NCBI RefSeq assembly: GCF_002269505.1
Contig: NZ_NQKQ01000001.1
Location: forward strand, 488,982-552,981
Origin: Pseudomonas fragi
GTDB lineage: Bacteria; Pseudomonadota; Gammaproteobacteria; Pseudomonadales; Pseudomonadaceae
Length of the DNA: 64,000 nucleotides
Direction of reading: 5' to 3'
Shown here: in pieces, positions 28,629 to 37,713 of the stretch
Layout: each line of letters opens with the position of its first letter
Numbering within the stretch: position 1 is the stretch's first letter
Program-made: the position numbers and the translations under genes
Notes under the pieces: generated by a model
Told to the model about the DNA's origin: nothing
The model's input: only the letters and a program-made list of their open reading frames with translations
Database searches by the model: none

Positions 28629-29093
28629 ATGCAGACTGACCTGTGGAATTACTGTTTGAGCCTCTATGCCCGCCCTGGAGTGGAGCAGGCCTGCCTGCAC
28701 TTGCAAGACCAGGGCCTGGATGTGTGCGTGCTGCTGTGTGCGGCCTGGCTTGAGGCACGCGGCGTGGCGTGCGATGAGGTGCGCCTTGACCAGCTGAACG
28801 CCTGTGCCGGCCCCTGGCAGCGCGAGGTGGTGCAGCCGTTACGGCGACTGCGCACACATTGGCGCGAAGCGGCCGCCCACGACGATGCGCTGGCAGCGCT
28901 GCGCGTGCAGGTCAAGGCATTGGAGCTGGAAGCAGAGCGGACTTTGTTGCGGCGCCTGGAGTCAGTGACTCAGGGCTGGACGCAAACCCAATCGCAGGAT
29001 ACTTGCGCTTGGCTGCAGAAAGTGGCGGACGATGCCGGTCACCCTGATTGCGACGCGCTGCATACGCTGCGCGTCGCAATCAATCGCGCTTAA
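28629..29093 (+). CDS. TIGR02444/DUF2390 family protein
   Basis: A 154-residue helical protein with the family start LWNYCLSLYARPGVEQACL and block LLCAAWLEARGV. Function is unknown. It is found beside the ABC-F and algP genes in other pseudomonads. Its final four bases overlap the end of the convergent algP gene. Confidence 0.85.
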   Translation: MQTDLWNYCLSLYARPGVEQACLHLQDQGLDVCVLLCAAWLEARGVACDEVRLDQLNACAGPWQREVVQPLRRLRTHWREAAAHDDALAALRVQVKALELEAERTLLRRLESVTQGWTQTQSQDTCAWLQKVADDAGHPDCDALHTLRVAINRA

Positions 29094-29983
29094 GAAGCGC
29101 TGGCCGGGGTCGTAGCCGAGTTTGTAGCGGTAGCCGGGGCCGGCGCAGGGGCTGCAGCAGGTGCCGCGGCTGCGGAGGTCACTGCGGGCTTGGCTGGTGT
29201 CGCGGCTGGCTTGGCGGCTGGCCTTCTCACGGCAGGCTTGGCTGCTGCGGGTTTGGCTGCAGGCTTGGCCGCAACGGGCTTGGCAGCAGGTTTGGCCGCA
29301 GGCTTGGCCGCTGCAGGTTTAGCTGCAGGTTTGGCCGCGACTTTTACCGGGGCTTTCACTGGCGCTTTAGCGGCTACCGGTTTGGTCGCTGCGGGTTTGG
29401 CGGTTGGTTTTGCCGCAGCCGTTTTGGCCGCTGCAGGCTTGGCCGCTGCGGTTTTTGCCACAACTGGTTTGGCCGCAGGTTTAGCCGCTGCCACTGTGGC
29501 GGCGGGCTTGGCAGCTGCTTTGGCCGGGGCCTTGGCAACAGCTTTGGCAGCCGGTTTTTTCGCCGCCGCTGCAGGCTTGGCATCACGGCTCGACAAGGCC
29601 TTGCCAACCGCCTCTTTGACGCGACCGATACCTTGGGCCAACTTCAGGCTTTCTTGCGCATCGCGCTTGAGTTGCAGGATATAAGTGCGAGTTTCGCTTT
29701 GACGGTCTTTGAGCGAGTCGAGCAGTTGCTCAAGCTCTTTGACCCCAGCCTTGGCCTTGGCCTGAGCCTTGGATTTGCCAGCGTTGGCGGCGTCCTGCAA
29801 TTTTGCACGGGACTTGTGCAGTTTTTCCTGCGCTTTACCGCGCTGCTTTTCAAGCTTGGCGAGCAATTTCTCAGCATCAGCCAACGCTTGGGAGCAAGCG
29901 TTTTCCAAATGCTCAAGCAGACTGCCTGAGAGCTGTTGGAGCAAGTGCAACGGCGTATTTACGGGCTTCTTATTGGCCGACAT
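29090..29983 (-). CDS. algP: Histone H1-like regulator AlgP
   Basis: A 297-residue protein. Residues ~1–125 are helical and charged (LEKQRGKAQEKLHKSRAKLQ). From ~125 to the end the chain is almost wholly Lys/Ala/Pro in repeated KPAA-type units, like eukaryotic histone H1 tails. In P. aeruginosa AlgP (AlgR3) binds DNA and affects alginate gene expression. The tail-coding DNA (29104–29590) is a degenerate 12-base repeat. It is upstream of, and divergent from, the FKBP gene. Confidence 0.93.
   Translation of the reverse strand: MSANKKPVNTPLHLLQQLSGSLLEHLENACSQALADAEKLLAKLEKQRGKAQEKLHKSRAKLQDAANAGKSKAQAKAKAGVKELEQLLDSLKDRQSETRTYILQLKRDAQESLKLAQGIGRVKEAVGKALSSRDAKPAAAAKKPAAKAVAKAPAKAAAKPAATVAAAKPAAKPVVAKTAAAKPAAAKTAAAKPTAKPAATKPVAAKAPVKAPVKVAAKPAAKPAAAKPAAKPAAKPVAAKPAAKPAAAKPAVRRPAAKPAATPAKPAVTSAAAAPAAAPAPAPATATNSATTPASAS
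29104..29590. repeat. algP: Degenerate tandem repeat encoding the AlgP KPAA tail
   Basis: The + strand shows many units related to GGCTTGGCCGCT/GGTTTGGCCGCA in 12-base register, matching Lys-Pro-Ala-Ala codons on the minus strand. Such tracts are prone to slippage and recombination, so repeat number may vary between strains. Confidence 0.85.
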
Positions 29984-30231
29984 GGTTTACCTCCTGGCTG
30001 AAGTGAGTGCGGCTCATACTAGACCTCTGTAACTACCGCCGCTAGGGCATGTTGACACTAAGGATAGCTACACGTTGCATGACGGAGAAAAACTTGTGCT
30101 GGATCAACCTTTAACCGCCAATCCAGCTAAATTCAAAGAGCGCCCGAACGTCATTCCGGCGCGCCGAATTAAAACATCGGCGCCGCTCGGGCGCTGGCAT
30201 AATCCCTCGCACATCACGCCGGAGAACCACC

Positions 30232-30897
30232 ATGCCGCGTTACTTGTTTTGGATCTTGTTGTGCCTTGCACCTCTGACTCACGCAGCCTCCGCCCCCTCC
30301 CCCGACAATGCCCAGGATCTGGCCTACAGCATGGGCGCCAGCCTGGGCGAACGCTTGCGCCAGGAAGTCCCCGGGCTGCAGATCCAGGCATTGATCGAGG
30401 GCCTGCACACCGCCTACCAAGGCAAACCTCTGGCCCTGACTGATGAGCGCATCGAACAGATTCTGGCACTGCATCAGGCTCAAACAGATCCCGGGCAGGG
30501 CAAAGCCGGAATCAACGCTGCCCTGAGCGCGGAAGATGTTTTTTTGATGGTCGAAAAACAGCAGCCGCAAGCTCGCGAACTGGCTGACGGTATCATCCTG
30601 ACCGAACTCAAGCCCGGCAAAGGGGCCAAGCCCGGCCCACAGGATTCGGTGTATGTGAGCTATGTGGGTCTACTGCCCGATGGCACCGTGTTCGACCACA
30701 GCACCCAGCCACAATGGTTTCGCCTGGGCAGCGTAATCGCCGGCTGGCGTAGTGCATTGGTACAGATGCCGGTGGGTGCGAAATGGCGGCTGGCGATACC
30801 TTCAAGTCAAGCTTACGGCGCCCAGGGTGCAGGAGATCTGATTGCTCCCAATACGCCACTGGTGTTTGAAATCGAACTGTTCGCGACCCGAAAATAA
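30232..30897 (+). CDS. FKBP-type peptidyl-prolyl cis-trans isomerase
   Basis: A 221-residue protein with a signal peptide (LFWILLCLAPLTHAASA), an N-terminal dimerisation domain (AYSMGASLGERLRQEV) and a C-terminal FKBP domain with VYVSYVGLLPDGTVFDHS, GWRSALVQMPVGAKWRLAIPSSQAYG and LVFEIELF. It probably assists protein folding in the periplasm. The FKBP gene next to algP and algQ is conserved in Pseudomonas. Confidence 0.92.
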   Translation: MPRYLFWILLCLAPLTHAASAPSPDNAQDLAYSMGASLGERLRQEVPGLQIQALIEGLHTAYQGKPLALTDERIEQILALHQAQTDPGQGKAGINAALSAEDVFLMVEKQQPQARELADGIILTELKPGKGAKPGPQDSVYVSYVGLLPDGTVFDHSTQPQWFRLGSVIAGWRSALVQMPVGAKWRLAIPSSQAYGAQGAGDLIAPNTPLVFEIELFATRK

Positions 30898-30912
30898 CCA
30901 CCCAGAAATGAA

Positions 30913-30940
30913 AAAACAGCGCGCCATTGCGCACTGTTTT
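30913..30940 (-). terminator. Terminator downstream of algQ
   Basis: An imperfect stem (AAAACAG and CGCGC paired with GCGCA and CTGTTTT) lies between the convergent FKBP and algQ stops; the minus-strand product ends in a U-run (A-run 30911–30916). Confidence 0.8.
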
Positions 30941-30956
30941 CTAAATGGGTTGCAGC

Positions 30957-31427
30957 TTAAGCCTGAGCGGCTTCTTTCTGTTTGTGCGCGCTGTGCAGCA
31001 CTTCGATCAGGCAGTCTTCAAGTTCAAAACGCTCATCAAGCAAAGCGCCCAAAACCTTGATTTCTTCTGCCAGCTTGTCACAGTCAGGGCGATGGGCCTT
31101 ACCGTCACAGTGATCGTTGAAAGCCAGAGCGGCTTCGGTAATCACGTTGATACGCGGGTAGATGGTCTCTGCCAGGGCAAGCCCGCGCTCGTCATTGAAG
31201 GCCTTGGCCTCCTGATTGAGCTGCTCGTATATCTCGAAATGGCCTGCGGACACGTAGTCGACCAACAGTTGGCAAAACTCTTTTTGAGGCCCGCGCTTAG
31301 GGTTGTTTTGCTGCTCCAGCAGAGCGGCATAAGCCTTCACAAGTTTACGGCGCTCATGCAACCAGCGGTCAACCAGCTGGTGGACGCCGTTGAAACGTTC
31401 CTGAGCACTCTCGCATCTTTCGAGCAT
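30957..31427 (-). CDS. algQ: Anti-sigma-70 factor AlgQ (Rsd-like)
   Basis: A 155-residue Rsd/AlgQ protein: [29 protein letters not shown], then [23 protein letters not shown] and [14 protein letters not shown]. AlgQ binds region 4 of the housekeeping sigma factor and influences alginate and siderophore gene expression in P. aeruginosa. ATG 31427 follows AAGAGAG; the upstream in-frame ATG would add 11 residues not seen in the family. Confidence 0.94.
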   Translation of the reverse strand: MLERCESAQERFNGVHQLVDRWLHERRKLVKAYAALLEQQNNPKRGPQKEFCQLLVDYVSAGHFEIYEQLNQEAKAFNDERGLALAETIYPRINVITEAALAFNDHCDGKAHRPDCDKLAEEIKVLGALLDERFELEDCLIEVLHSAHKQKEAAQA

Positions 31428-31618
31428 GATGATCTCTCTTCCCTTGTGGGCCCATGCCACCCGACATCAGCCAGGCCTGTGTGAACCAAAACCTGCACGA
31501 TTGCACGGGCATTGGGGCGGCATAACTCCGTGATACGTGCGGGCCAGATTATGCCCGCTCGCCAACTGCTTCAAGGTACGCACGAGAGAAAATTCATACA
31601 AGCGTTTAATCCTAAGTG

Positions 31619-32146
31619 CTACTTCACGTCGCAGTCACGGGGTAATTTGTCGCTATTAATCGAGCGACTAATCTGAAATATGGCAAGAACAAGGAGGCCG
31701 ATAAAGGCCAGCAAGCTCAACTCGGGAATACTCAAGTCAAATATGGTCCAGTACATATGCGTGCAGTCTTCACTGCCGCGATAAATCATCGAAATGATTT
31801 CACTCGGCGACATGTCGCGCCAAACGCACGCCAGCTCTGGCTGACAAAGCATCAATTGATCTGGCGCCAGCTGTTGCAGCCATACCTGCCTCAAGGCACT
31901 CGTCGCGCCACCCAGCGCGAACAGCATGGAGGCAATGGAGTAGCACCACATGCCTAAACCTTTAGGGCCATGGGCAAAAGCCATCAGGTTGACGAGGCAG
32001 AAATCCAGCAAAAAAAAGCGCTGTACCTGACATAACGAACAAGGCTTGAGCCCAGGCCCGTACTCCAGATAAAAAGTGCTACCCATTACCAAGGCGCCTA
32101 CTACAAAGGCTAAAAAGAAAATGAAACGTGAACCTGCCAAGAACAT
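31619..32146 (-). CDS. Disulfide bond formation protein, DsbB family
   Basis: A 175-residue inner-membrane protein with four predicted helices. The quinone-side pair CSLC (Cys36, Cys39) follows the first helix and PGLKP. A second periplasmic loop has cysteines in LCQPELACVWRD and SEDCTH for exchange with DsbA. P. aeruginosa has a second DsbB (DsbH) at this position between algQ and hemY. It oxidises DsbA and passes electrons to quinone. Confidence 0.9.
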   Translation of the reverse strand: MFLAGSRFIFFLAFVVGALVMGSTFYLEYGPGLKPCSLCQVQRFFLLDFCLVNLMAFAHGPKGLGMWCYSIASMLFALGGATSALRQVWLQQLAPDQLMLCQPELACVWRDMSPSEIISMIYRGSEDCTHMYWTIFDLSIPELSLLAFIGLLVLAIFQISRSINSDKLPRDCDVK

Positions 32147-32366
32147 GGCTTTTCCATGACAAAAGAGACAGTAGGTTACGGTAGATGAAAGCCATTAGCC
32201 CTTTCAAGGTGACCCTAAGCGGATAGTTCTCGAAGGAATCAAGGAAATCCCAACAGGAACACTAGGCCTTGAGAATAAATCATGTAGGAGAAAACAGATT
32301 ACTCCTCCTTTGCTCAAAACTGCAGACAGCCCGACGTGTGCCGAAACACAGGCCAGGCTGACGTCT

Positions 32367-33608
32367 TCACAGGGTCGTGGCAGCTATTGGCAAGGGTGAT
32401 GCGAGCAAACGTTCATCCAGCAGATTCAGCCCTTCCTGAAAAAGTTGATTACTGCGTCCCGTATCCCCCAACTGGGCCAGCAGGCGCGCAAGCTCGGCAC
32501 AGGTTTCGGGGTTGCGCTCCACCTTGAGGCTGCTTTCAAGATAATCCCGCGCTTTACCCCACAGACTGTTTTGCAGGCACAGGCGCCCCAGGGTCAACAG
32601 CAGGCTGGCATCGCCGGGATGGCTCTTGAGCCAGCCTTCGGCGGTCTGCAACTGCTTGATCGGGTCACTACCGCGCAGCAGGCCATAGAGGCGCACAAGG
32701 TGGCTGTCGTAGCTGCGCTTGAGCGCCCCACGCAAGACTTCTTCAGCTTCGGTTTGCGCACCCAGCTGACGTAATTGCTCTGCATAGGCCAGCACCAGCG
32801 CGGGTTCCTGGCGCTGGGCCGAGGTAAGCTGTTGCCAGGCGCGCTGAAGTGACTGCAACCCCGCCTCGCCTTCGCTTTCACGCTGGGCCGCCAGGCTCAG
32901 ATTCTGCCCCCAGGCCCGGCGCTCCAGCTCGGCCAGCTCCCTGGCCGGCAATACCTTGTCCTTGCGCAGCTCTGGCAGCAGGCGAATCAACGCCGTCCAG
33001 TCGCCCCGCTGCTGATACAGGCGCTGCAACTGGCGCAACACCTGAACATTATGCGGATGACGCTCGTGCATGGCTTGCAAGGTCACCAGGGCACCATCGG
33101 TGTCGGCACGATCAACCTGCAACTGGGCATGGCTCAGGGCAATGGCCAGTTCGGCCTGGGGCTGACGCTCCAGCGCACGCTCCAGCAAGTTATCGCTTTC
33201 TTCGTAGTGCCCCAGCTCGTTGGCCGCTCGTGCAGCCCCCAGGTAGTAGAGCAATGGCTGCGGCTCAGCTTCGGCGGCACGGGCCAGATGCTTCTGTGCG
33301 CTGGCCCAACGGCCCTCGGCAAGGTCCATCTGGCCTTGCTCGATGGCGATCTGTACCCGACGGCTGCGGTTGCGCCGCGACCACGGGTTGACCAGCCCGG
33401 TAGATGCCGTCACCAGCTCCACCAGCAGCTTGATTCCCCACACCAGCAGCCAAAGCACAGCCAGCAGCGCGAGCGTTGCCCAGACACTGGATTCGTAGCG
33501 GAAATTTTTATAGGCAATCAGCACATAGCCCGCGTCTTCAGCGATTGCCAGGCCGATGCAGGCCGCCGCTGCAATCAACAAAAACACAATCACATAGAAG
33601 CGCTTCAT
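32367..33608 (-). CDS. hemY: Heme biosynthesis-associated TPR protein HemY
   Basis: A 413-residue protein with two N-terminal membrane helices (YVIVFLLIAAAACIGLAIA; WATLALLAVLWLLVWGIKLL) and a series of TPR-like helical repeats. This is the proteobacterial HemY, not the protoporphyrinogen oxidase of the same name. Its ATG overlaps the hemX stop (ATGA, 33605–33608). It is the last gene of the hemC-hemD-hemX-hemY operon. Confidence 0.92.
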   Translation of the reverse strand: MKRFYVIVFLLIAAAACIGLAIAEDAGYVLIAYKNFRYESSVWATLALLAVLWLLVWGIKLLVELVTASTGLVNPWSRRNRSRRVQIAIEQGQMDLAEGRWASAQKHLARAAEAEPQPLLYYLGAARAANELGHYEESDNLLERALERQPQAELAIALSHAQLQVDRADTDGALVTLQAMHERHPHNVQVLRQLQRLYQQRGDWTALIRLLPELRKDKVLPARELAELERRAWGQNLSLAAQRESEGEAGLQSLQRAWQQLTSAQRQEPALVLAYAEQLRQLGAQTEAEEVLRGALKRSYDSHLVRLYGLLRGSDPIKQLQTAEGWLKSHPGDASLLLTLGRLCLQNSLWGKARDYLESSLKVERNPETCAELARLLAQLGDTGRSNQLFQEGLNLLDERLLASPLPIAATTL

Positions 33609-34732
33609 GGGCGACTCTCCTGCGCCGGGCCGCCAGCCGCTTTACCCGGCTCGTCGGCACTTACATGCCGGCGCTCAAGGTAAGCCTGCACCGCACTCAG
33701 GGCGGCTGCCAGGTCCGGGGTTTTTACCGTGACCGGCTGCTGGCCGAGCTCAACCACTTGTTCGAGGATTTTTTTGCTCTGCGGGTTATCCGCATTGAAG
33801 TTGCCCTTGAGCACATCTTGCGCCTGCTCCAGAGCCCGGGTGTATACGGCCTCCTGACCGTTGAGGGCTGCCCACTGGGCTTGCTCCAGCGCCAGGCTCA
33901 GGGCCAGGCGCACTTGCGTCAGGCTTTGACCCGCCAACAGCGGACGCACATTTTTATCGGCATTGAAGTCGATGCGGATGTAGTGCGAGATCTCATCCCA
34001 CCACTGGGACCAGCGGCTTGCGCCATCGCCATCAGCGGTGAGGCTTGCCAGCGAGTCACCCTGGTTCTGATAGGCCGGGGCCAGGGCGCTAAGTTGAGCC
34101 ACTTGGTCACGCAGGGCGGCCAGTTGCAAAAACAGACCCGTGCGATCCGGCTGCTCCACACTACGCAATGCGGTCAGGCTTTTGGCCAGTTGTTCGCGGG
34201 CGGCATAAGAGCCCGGGTCGTTTTGCTCGCGCAAGATGGCGTCGGCGCCCTGCACCAGTGCCTGGGCGCTGGTAATGTCTTGCAGGGCCGACAAGCGCAG
34301 GGTCGCCAGGCGCAGCAAATGCTCGGCCTCAGCCAGGCGCCAGTCCTTGCGGCTTTCGCCCAGCACGGTTTCCAGGCGCTGGTTCAGGCGTTGCTGATCA
34401 CCTTGCAATTGCACAACCAACTGGCGCTGATTATCCAGCTCGGCGGCAGACGGCAACTGGTTAAGGCGTGTCAGCAGTTGTTGCTCACCTTGCTTGATCG
34501 ACAGGGTTTGCGCGGCCAATGCGGGCACGTCACTCAGTTGCTGCGCGGTGTCAGCTTGCAGTTGACGCACCTGCCACACCCCCCAGCCGCCGACGGCAAT
34601 ACCGGCAGCGCCCAGCAACAGGGCGAAAACGGCCAGGCCATTGCCGCGACCCTGCGGTGCAGGTTCTGGCTTTTTAGCCGGCGCTTCTGGCGCGGGCTGT
34701 ACTTGCTCTTTGGACAAGACTGTTTCGCTCAC
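33605..34732 (-). CDS. hemX: HemX, membrane-anchored partner in the heme operon
   Basis: A 375-residue protein with a Pro/Ala-rich N-terminus, one membrane helix (GLAVFALLLGAAGIAVGGWGVW) and a coiled-coil periplasmic part. It is often misannotated as uroporphyrinogen-III methyltransferase, but no SAM motif is seen. GTG 34732 is chosen because AAGGAT lies 6 bases upstream and it follows the hemD stop by 16 bases. A longer frame reaching 34825 would overlap hemD and lacks a ribosome binding site. Confidence 0.9.
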   Translation of the reverse strand: MSETVLSKEQVQPAPEAPAKKPEPAPQGRGNGLAVFALLLGAAGIAVGGWGVWQVRQLQADTAQQLSDVPALAAQTLSIKQGEQQLLTRLNQLPSAAELDNQRQLVVQLQGDQQRLNQRLETVLGESRKDWRLAEAEHLLRLATLRLSALQDITSAQALVQGADAILREQNDPGSYAAREQLAKSLTALRSVEQPDRTGLFLQLAALRDQVAQLSALAPAYQNQGDSLASLTADGDGASRWSQWWDEISHYIRIDFNADKNVRPLLAGQSLTQVRLALSLALEQAQWAALNGQEAVYTRALEQAQDVLKGNFNADNPQSKKILEQVVELGQQPVTVKTPDLAAALSAVQAYLERRHVSADEPGKAAGGPAQESRP

Positions 34733-34748
34733 GAATCCATCCTTTGCA

Positions 34749-35516
34749 TTAGAAAGCAGGTGCGGGGTGCTCCCGCAGCGCCGCCAGCAAAGCCGCGGCA
34801 CTCGCGCCACGACAATCCACAACATTTTGCGCCCCGGCGCTGCGTGCTATCTCAGCAACCCGAGGGCTTGGAACAAACAACGGCAGGCATCCAAGCGTGG
34901 GCCAGGTATCACCTGCCATCTGGTGTAAATGTTCAAAACCCTGCCCACTGCTGACCACCAGCGCGTTCAGGCGTTCCACTTCGACGCGCCGAGGCAGGGT
35001 TGCCGGCGGGTATGACGGCAGCTCACGGCGGTAGAGTTCAAGGTAGTCGACTTGTGCGCCGATGCTGCGCAGACGATCCGCAAGCATCTCGCGGCCACCC
35101 TCCCCGCGCAGGATCAACACCCGCGAGCGATTACCGCCAACGGCGGACTTGAACTCGGGCATCGCCAGCAGCGCTTCACTGTCATCGCCCTGTTGAGGGT
35201 AGCTAACATCGAGGCCGTAGTCGGCGAGAATCTGCGCCGTCGCGGCGCCGACGCTAAACCACTTCTGTCGGGGCGCCTGCGGCCAGTACTGGCTGACCAG
35301 CTCAAGCCCTAGGCGCGCCGCGGGCTTGCTGACCACAATCACGGCGCAATAACGGTCAAGGCCCGCAATCAGCGCACGCTGAGCGTCAGTCATGGTCACC
35401 GGGCTAATCGCCAGCAACGGCAAGCTGCTGCTATACACCCCGGCAGCCGCCAGCTCAGCGGCCAATGCGGCCGATTCCTCGGCGGGCCGGGTCAGCAGCA
35501 AGCGCCAGCCTGTCAC
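34749..35516 (-). CDS. hemD: Uroporphyrinogen-III synthase
   Basis: A 255-residue protein with start [19 protein letters not shown] and the conserved [25 protein letters not shown] and [11 protein letters not shown] blocks of HemD. It cyclises hydroxymethylbilane with inversion of ring D. Its ATG overlaps the hemC stop by four bases (35513–35516), showing tight coupling. Confidence 0.94.
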   Translation of the reverse strand: MTGWRLLLTRPAEESAALAAELAAAGVYSSSLPLLAISPVTMTDAQRALIAGLDRYCAVIVVSKPAARLGLELVSQYWPQAPRQKWFSVGAATAQILADYGLDVSYPQQGDDSEALLAMPEFKSAVGGNRSRVLILRGEGGREMLADRLRSIGAQVDYLELYRRELPSYPPATLPRRVEVERLNALVVSSGQGFEHLHQMAGDTWPTLGCLPLFVPSPRVAEIARSAGAQNVVDCRGASAAALLAALREHPAPAF

Positions 35517-36454
35517 TCGTGACCTGCCTCACCATAAACGGCTTTGAGGATGTCGCCAGCGCCCTGGGCCAGCAGCGCCTCGGCCACCTGCACACCCAAC
35601 TCGCTGGCGGCCGCACGCGGCGCACGCGCGTCGGCACTGAGCAACACACCACCGCTCGGCTCTCCGACCAGGCCACGCAACCAGAGTTGCTCGCCTTCAA
35701 GCACGGCATAACAGGCAATCGGTACTTGGCAGCCGCCATTGAGATGCTTGTTCAGCGCACGTTCGGCAGTGACACGCACCGCCGTATCGGCGTGATGCAA
35801 CGGCGTCAGCAGGGCATGAATTTCGCTGTCTGCGCTGCGGCACTCGATGCCCACGGCGCCTTGGCCGCCAGCTGGCAGGCTGTCTTCGATACTGATCGGC
35901 GAAGTGATGCGATCTTCAAAGCCCAGGCGGATCAGGCCGGCAGCAGCAAGAATAATGGCGTCATATTCACCGGCATCAAGCTTGGCCAGACGGGTGTTGA
36001 CGTTGCCACGCAGAAAACGGATTTGCAGGTCCGGGCGGCGCGTCAGTAACTGGGCCTGACGGCGCAGGCTCGACGTGCCGACAATGCTGCCCTGAGGCAA
36101 ATCGTCGAGGCTGGCATAGGTGTTGGAAACGAAAGCGTCACGCGGATCTTCGCGTTCGCAAATGCAAAACAGACCCAGGCCTTCAGGGAAGTCCATCGGT
36201 ACGTCTTTCATGGAGTGCACGGCAATATCGGCTTCGTTTTCGAGCAGGGCTGTTTCCAGCTCCTTGACGAACAGACCCTTGCCGCCGATTTTCGACAGTG
36301 GCGAGTCCAGCAGCTTGTCACCGCGGCTGACCATGGGCACCAGCGTCACCAAAATACCGGGGTGAGCCTGCTCTAAACGGGCTTTAACGTATTCGGCCTG
36401 CCAAAGAGCCAGGGCGCTTTTACGGGTAGCGATGCGGATTTCGCGAGAGGACAT
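35513..36454 (-). CDS. hemC: Porphobilinogen deaminase
   Basis: A 313-residue enzyme with [35 protein letters not shown] and [22 protein letters not shown]. The dipyrromethane-binding Cys is in [13 protein letters not shown]. It joins four porphobilinogens to hydroxymethylbilane. It is the first gene of the heme operon, 127 bases after algR. Confidence 0.96.
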   Translation of the reverse strand: MSSREIRIATRKSALALWQAEYVKARLEQAHPGILVTLVPMVSRGDKLLDSPLSKIGGKGLFVKELETALLENEADIAVHSMKDVPMDFPEGLGLFCICEREDPRDAFVSNTYASLDDLPQGSIVGTSSLRRQAQLLTRRPDLQIRFLRGNVNTRLAKLDAGEYDAIILAAAGLIRLGFEDRITSPISIEDSLPAGGQGAVGIECRSADSEIHALLTPLHHADTAVRVTAERALNKHLNGGCQVPIACYAVLEGEQLWLRGLVGEPSGGVLLSADARAPRAAASELGVQVAEALLAQGAGDILKAVYGEAGHE

Positions 36455-36581
36455 GGATCAATCCGTACTGAAAAGATACGGCTGATAATAACAGCTCAGC
36501 CAAAACAGCTTTGACTTGTATCAGAAAGTCCTCGGCCTCCCTGGCCCAAAAACGGCGCCCCCGCGCTTTTTTGTGCGCGAA

Positions 36582-37328
36582 TTACAGCTGCTGCATCATC
36601 TTGCGTACGCCCGCCACGTGCCTGCGACTCACGATCAATGCATCACCGTTAAGGCCGCGCAGGAACAACTGAAAATGCCCCAGCGGCGTGCGCTGCAAGC
36701 GTTCGATGCGGTCCCGGGCCACCAGTGCATTACGGTGAATACGCACAAAACGCTCACCAAACTCGTCTTCAAGTGCCTTGAGCGGCTCGTCGAGCAGGAC
36801 TTCACCGCCAGCGTGACGCAATGTCACGTATTTATGGTCAGCGATAAAGTAGATCACCTGGTCAATTGGGATCAGTTCAATGCCTTTTCGGGTTCTGGCA
36901 CTGATATGACTGCGCGGGCCACTGCCAGTTTGCGCAGCAGGTCGGGTGAGTGCGGCCAACTGGACGCGATTGGGCCGGTGCGCCTCTTTGAGCGCGGCAC
37001 TCAGCGCTTCTGCGGTGACCGGTTTGAGTACATAACTGACTCCGCTGTCTTGCAGGGCCTGCACGCAGAACTCGTCAGGCGCCACGCAAAACACCACCGC
37101 AGGCGGTAGCTCGCGTTCGCACAGCTTGGCTGCAACCTGCAAGCCGTCGAGGCCTGGCAGGCGGATATCGAGCAAAACGACATCCGGCTTCAGGTTTTCG
37201 ATCAGGGTAAGTGCCTCTTCGCCATTAGTGGCGCCAGGCTCCAGCAACGTATAACCCCCGAGCGTGCTGAGCAAATGGCTCAAATGCTCGCGGGCCAGGG
37301 TTTCGTCATCAACGATCAGGACATTCAT
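36582..37328 (-). CDS. algR: LytTR response regulator AlgR
   Basis: A 248-residue regulator. The receiver domain starts MNVLIVDDETLAREHLSHLL with phosphoacceptor Asp54 (VVLLDIRLPG). The LytTR DNA-binding domain occupies the C-terminal ~110 residues (GIELIPIDQVIYFIADHKYVTLRH; RFVRIHRNALV). In P. aeruginosa it controls alginate, twitching motility and virulence and is phosphorylated by AlgZ/FimS. ATG 37328 overlaps the stop of an algZ remnant. The kinase itself is not intact here. Confidence 0.95.
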   Translation of the reverse strand: MNVLIVDDETLAREHLSHLLSTLGGYTLLEPGATNGEEALTLIENLKPDVVLLDIRLPGLDGLQVAAKLCERELPPAVVFCVAPDEFCVQALQDSGVSYVLKPVTAEALSAALKEAHRPNRVQLAALTRPAAQTGSGPRSHISARTRKGIELIPIDQVIYFIADHKYVTLRHAGGEVLLDEPLKALEDEFGERFVRIHRNALVARDRIERLQRTPLGHFQLFLRGLNGDALIVSRRHVAGVRKMMQQL

Positions 37329-37477
37329 ATAGCGCTGTATTCCTGCGTGAGTCTCGCACAAGGATAGCGTAGACAGGTGATGTGACGACTGTCACGGCGA
37401 TCCACGCTAAGACTAGCGTGAAGGCCAAAAAGTGCCGCAAACCTCACAGCAATATTCACCTGTCTCGATTGCTCGAT
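37325..37477 (-). pseudogene. algZ: algZ (fimS) remnant, C-terminal ~50 codons
   Basis: Directly upstream of algR and ending in an ATGA overlap with its start codon is an open stretch whose translation includes ALFGLHASLSV and TCLRYPCARLTQE. As I remember it, the C-terminus of the histidine kinase AlgZ/FimS has nearly the same text (a LytS-type ATPase end). An in-frame stop at 37478–37480 closes it, and nothing resembling the membrane, His-box or N-box parts is found between here and argH. I infer a deletion that removed most of algZ. The match is from memory, not a search. Confidence 0.7.
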
Positions 37478-37713
37478 TTAATACCGGATACGTCTGGCAA
37501 TCTACAAAGACCTGCTATGACTGATCCATACGACCAACTGTAGACGGTTGCCAAGGCGAAAGTATTCAAACGATACATTTCGTTTCGGAAATTTATTTAT
37601 ACAGCACTTCATACAAAAACCTGCCGAGCTGCGTCAACGCCATTAATGGCAACCCTGTTATGATCCGCGGTAACTATTTGTGTAACTCCCCTCAGCCGAT
37701 TACGAGCGAATCC
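37478..37713. other. Intergenic region between the algZ remnant and argH
   Basis: Apart from the algZ tail next to it, no gene was found. The right half (37560–37620) is AT-rich and probably holds the argH promoter. The deleted part of algZ would have occupied this place. Confidence 0.5.

Noticed and set aside
29104..29590. Possible CRISPR array
   Set aside because: The period is 12 bases without unique spacers; it encodes the AlgP KPAA tail.
32184..32225. A 13-codon frame upstream of the dsbB-like gene region
   Set aside because: Too short and without a convincing ribosome binding site or context.
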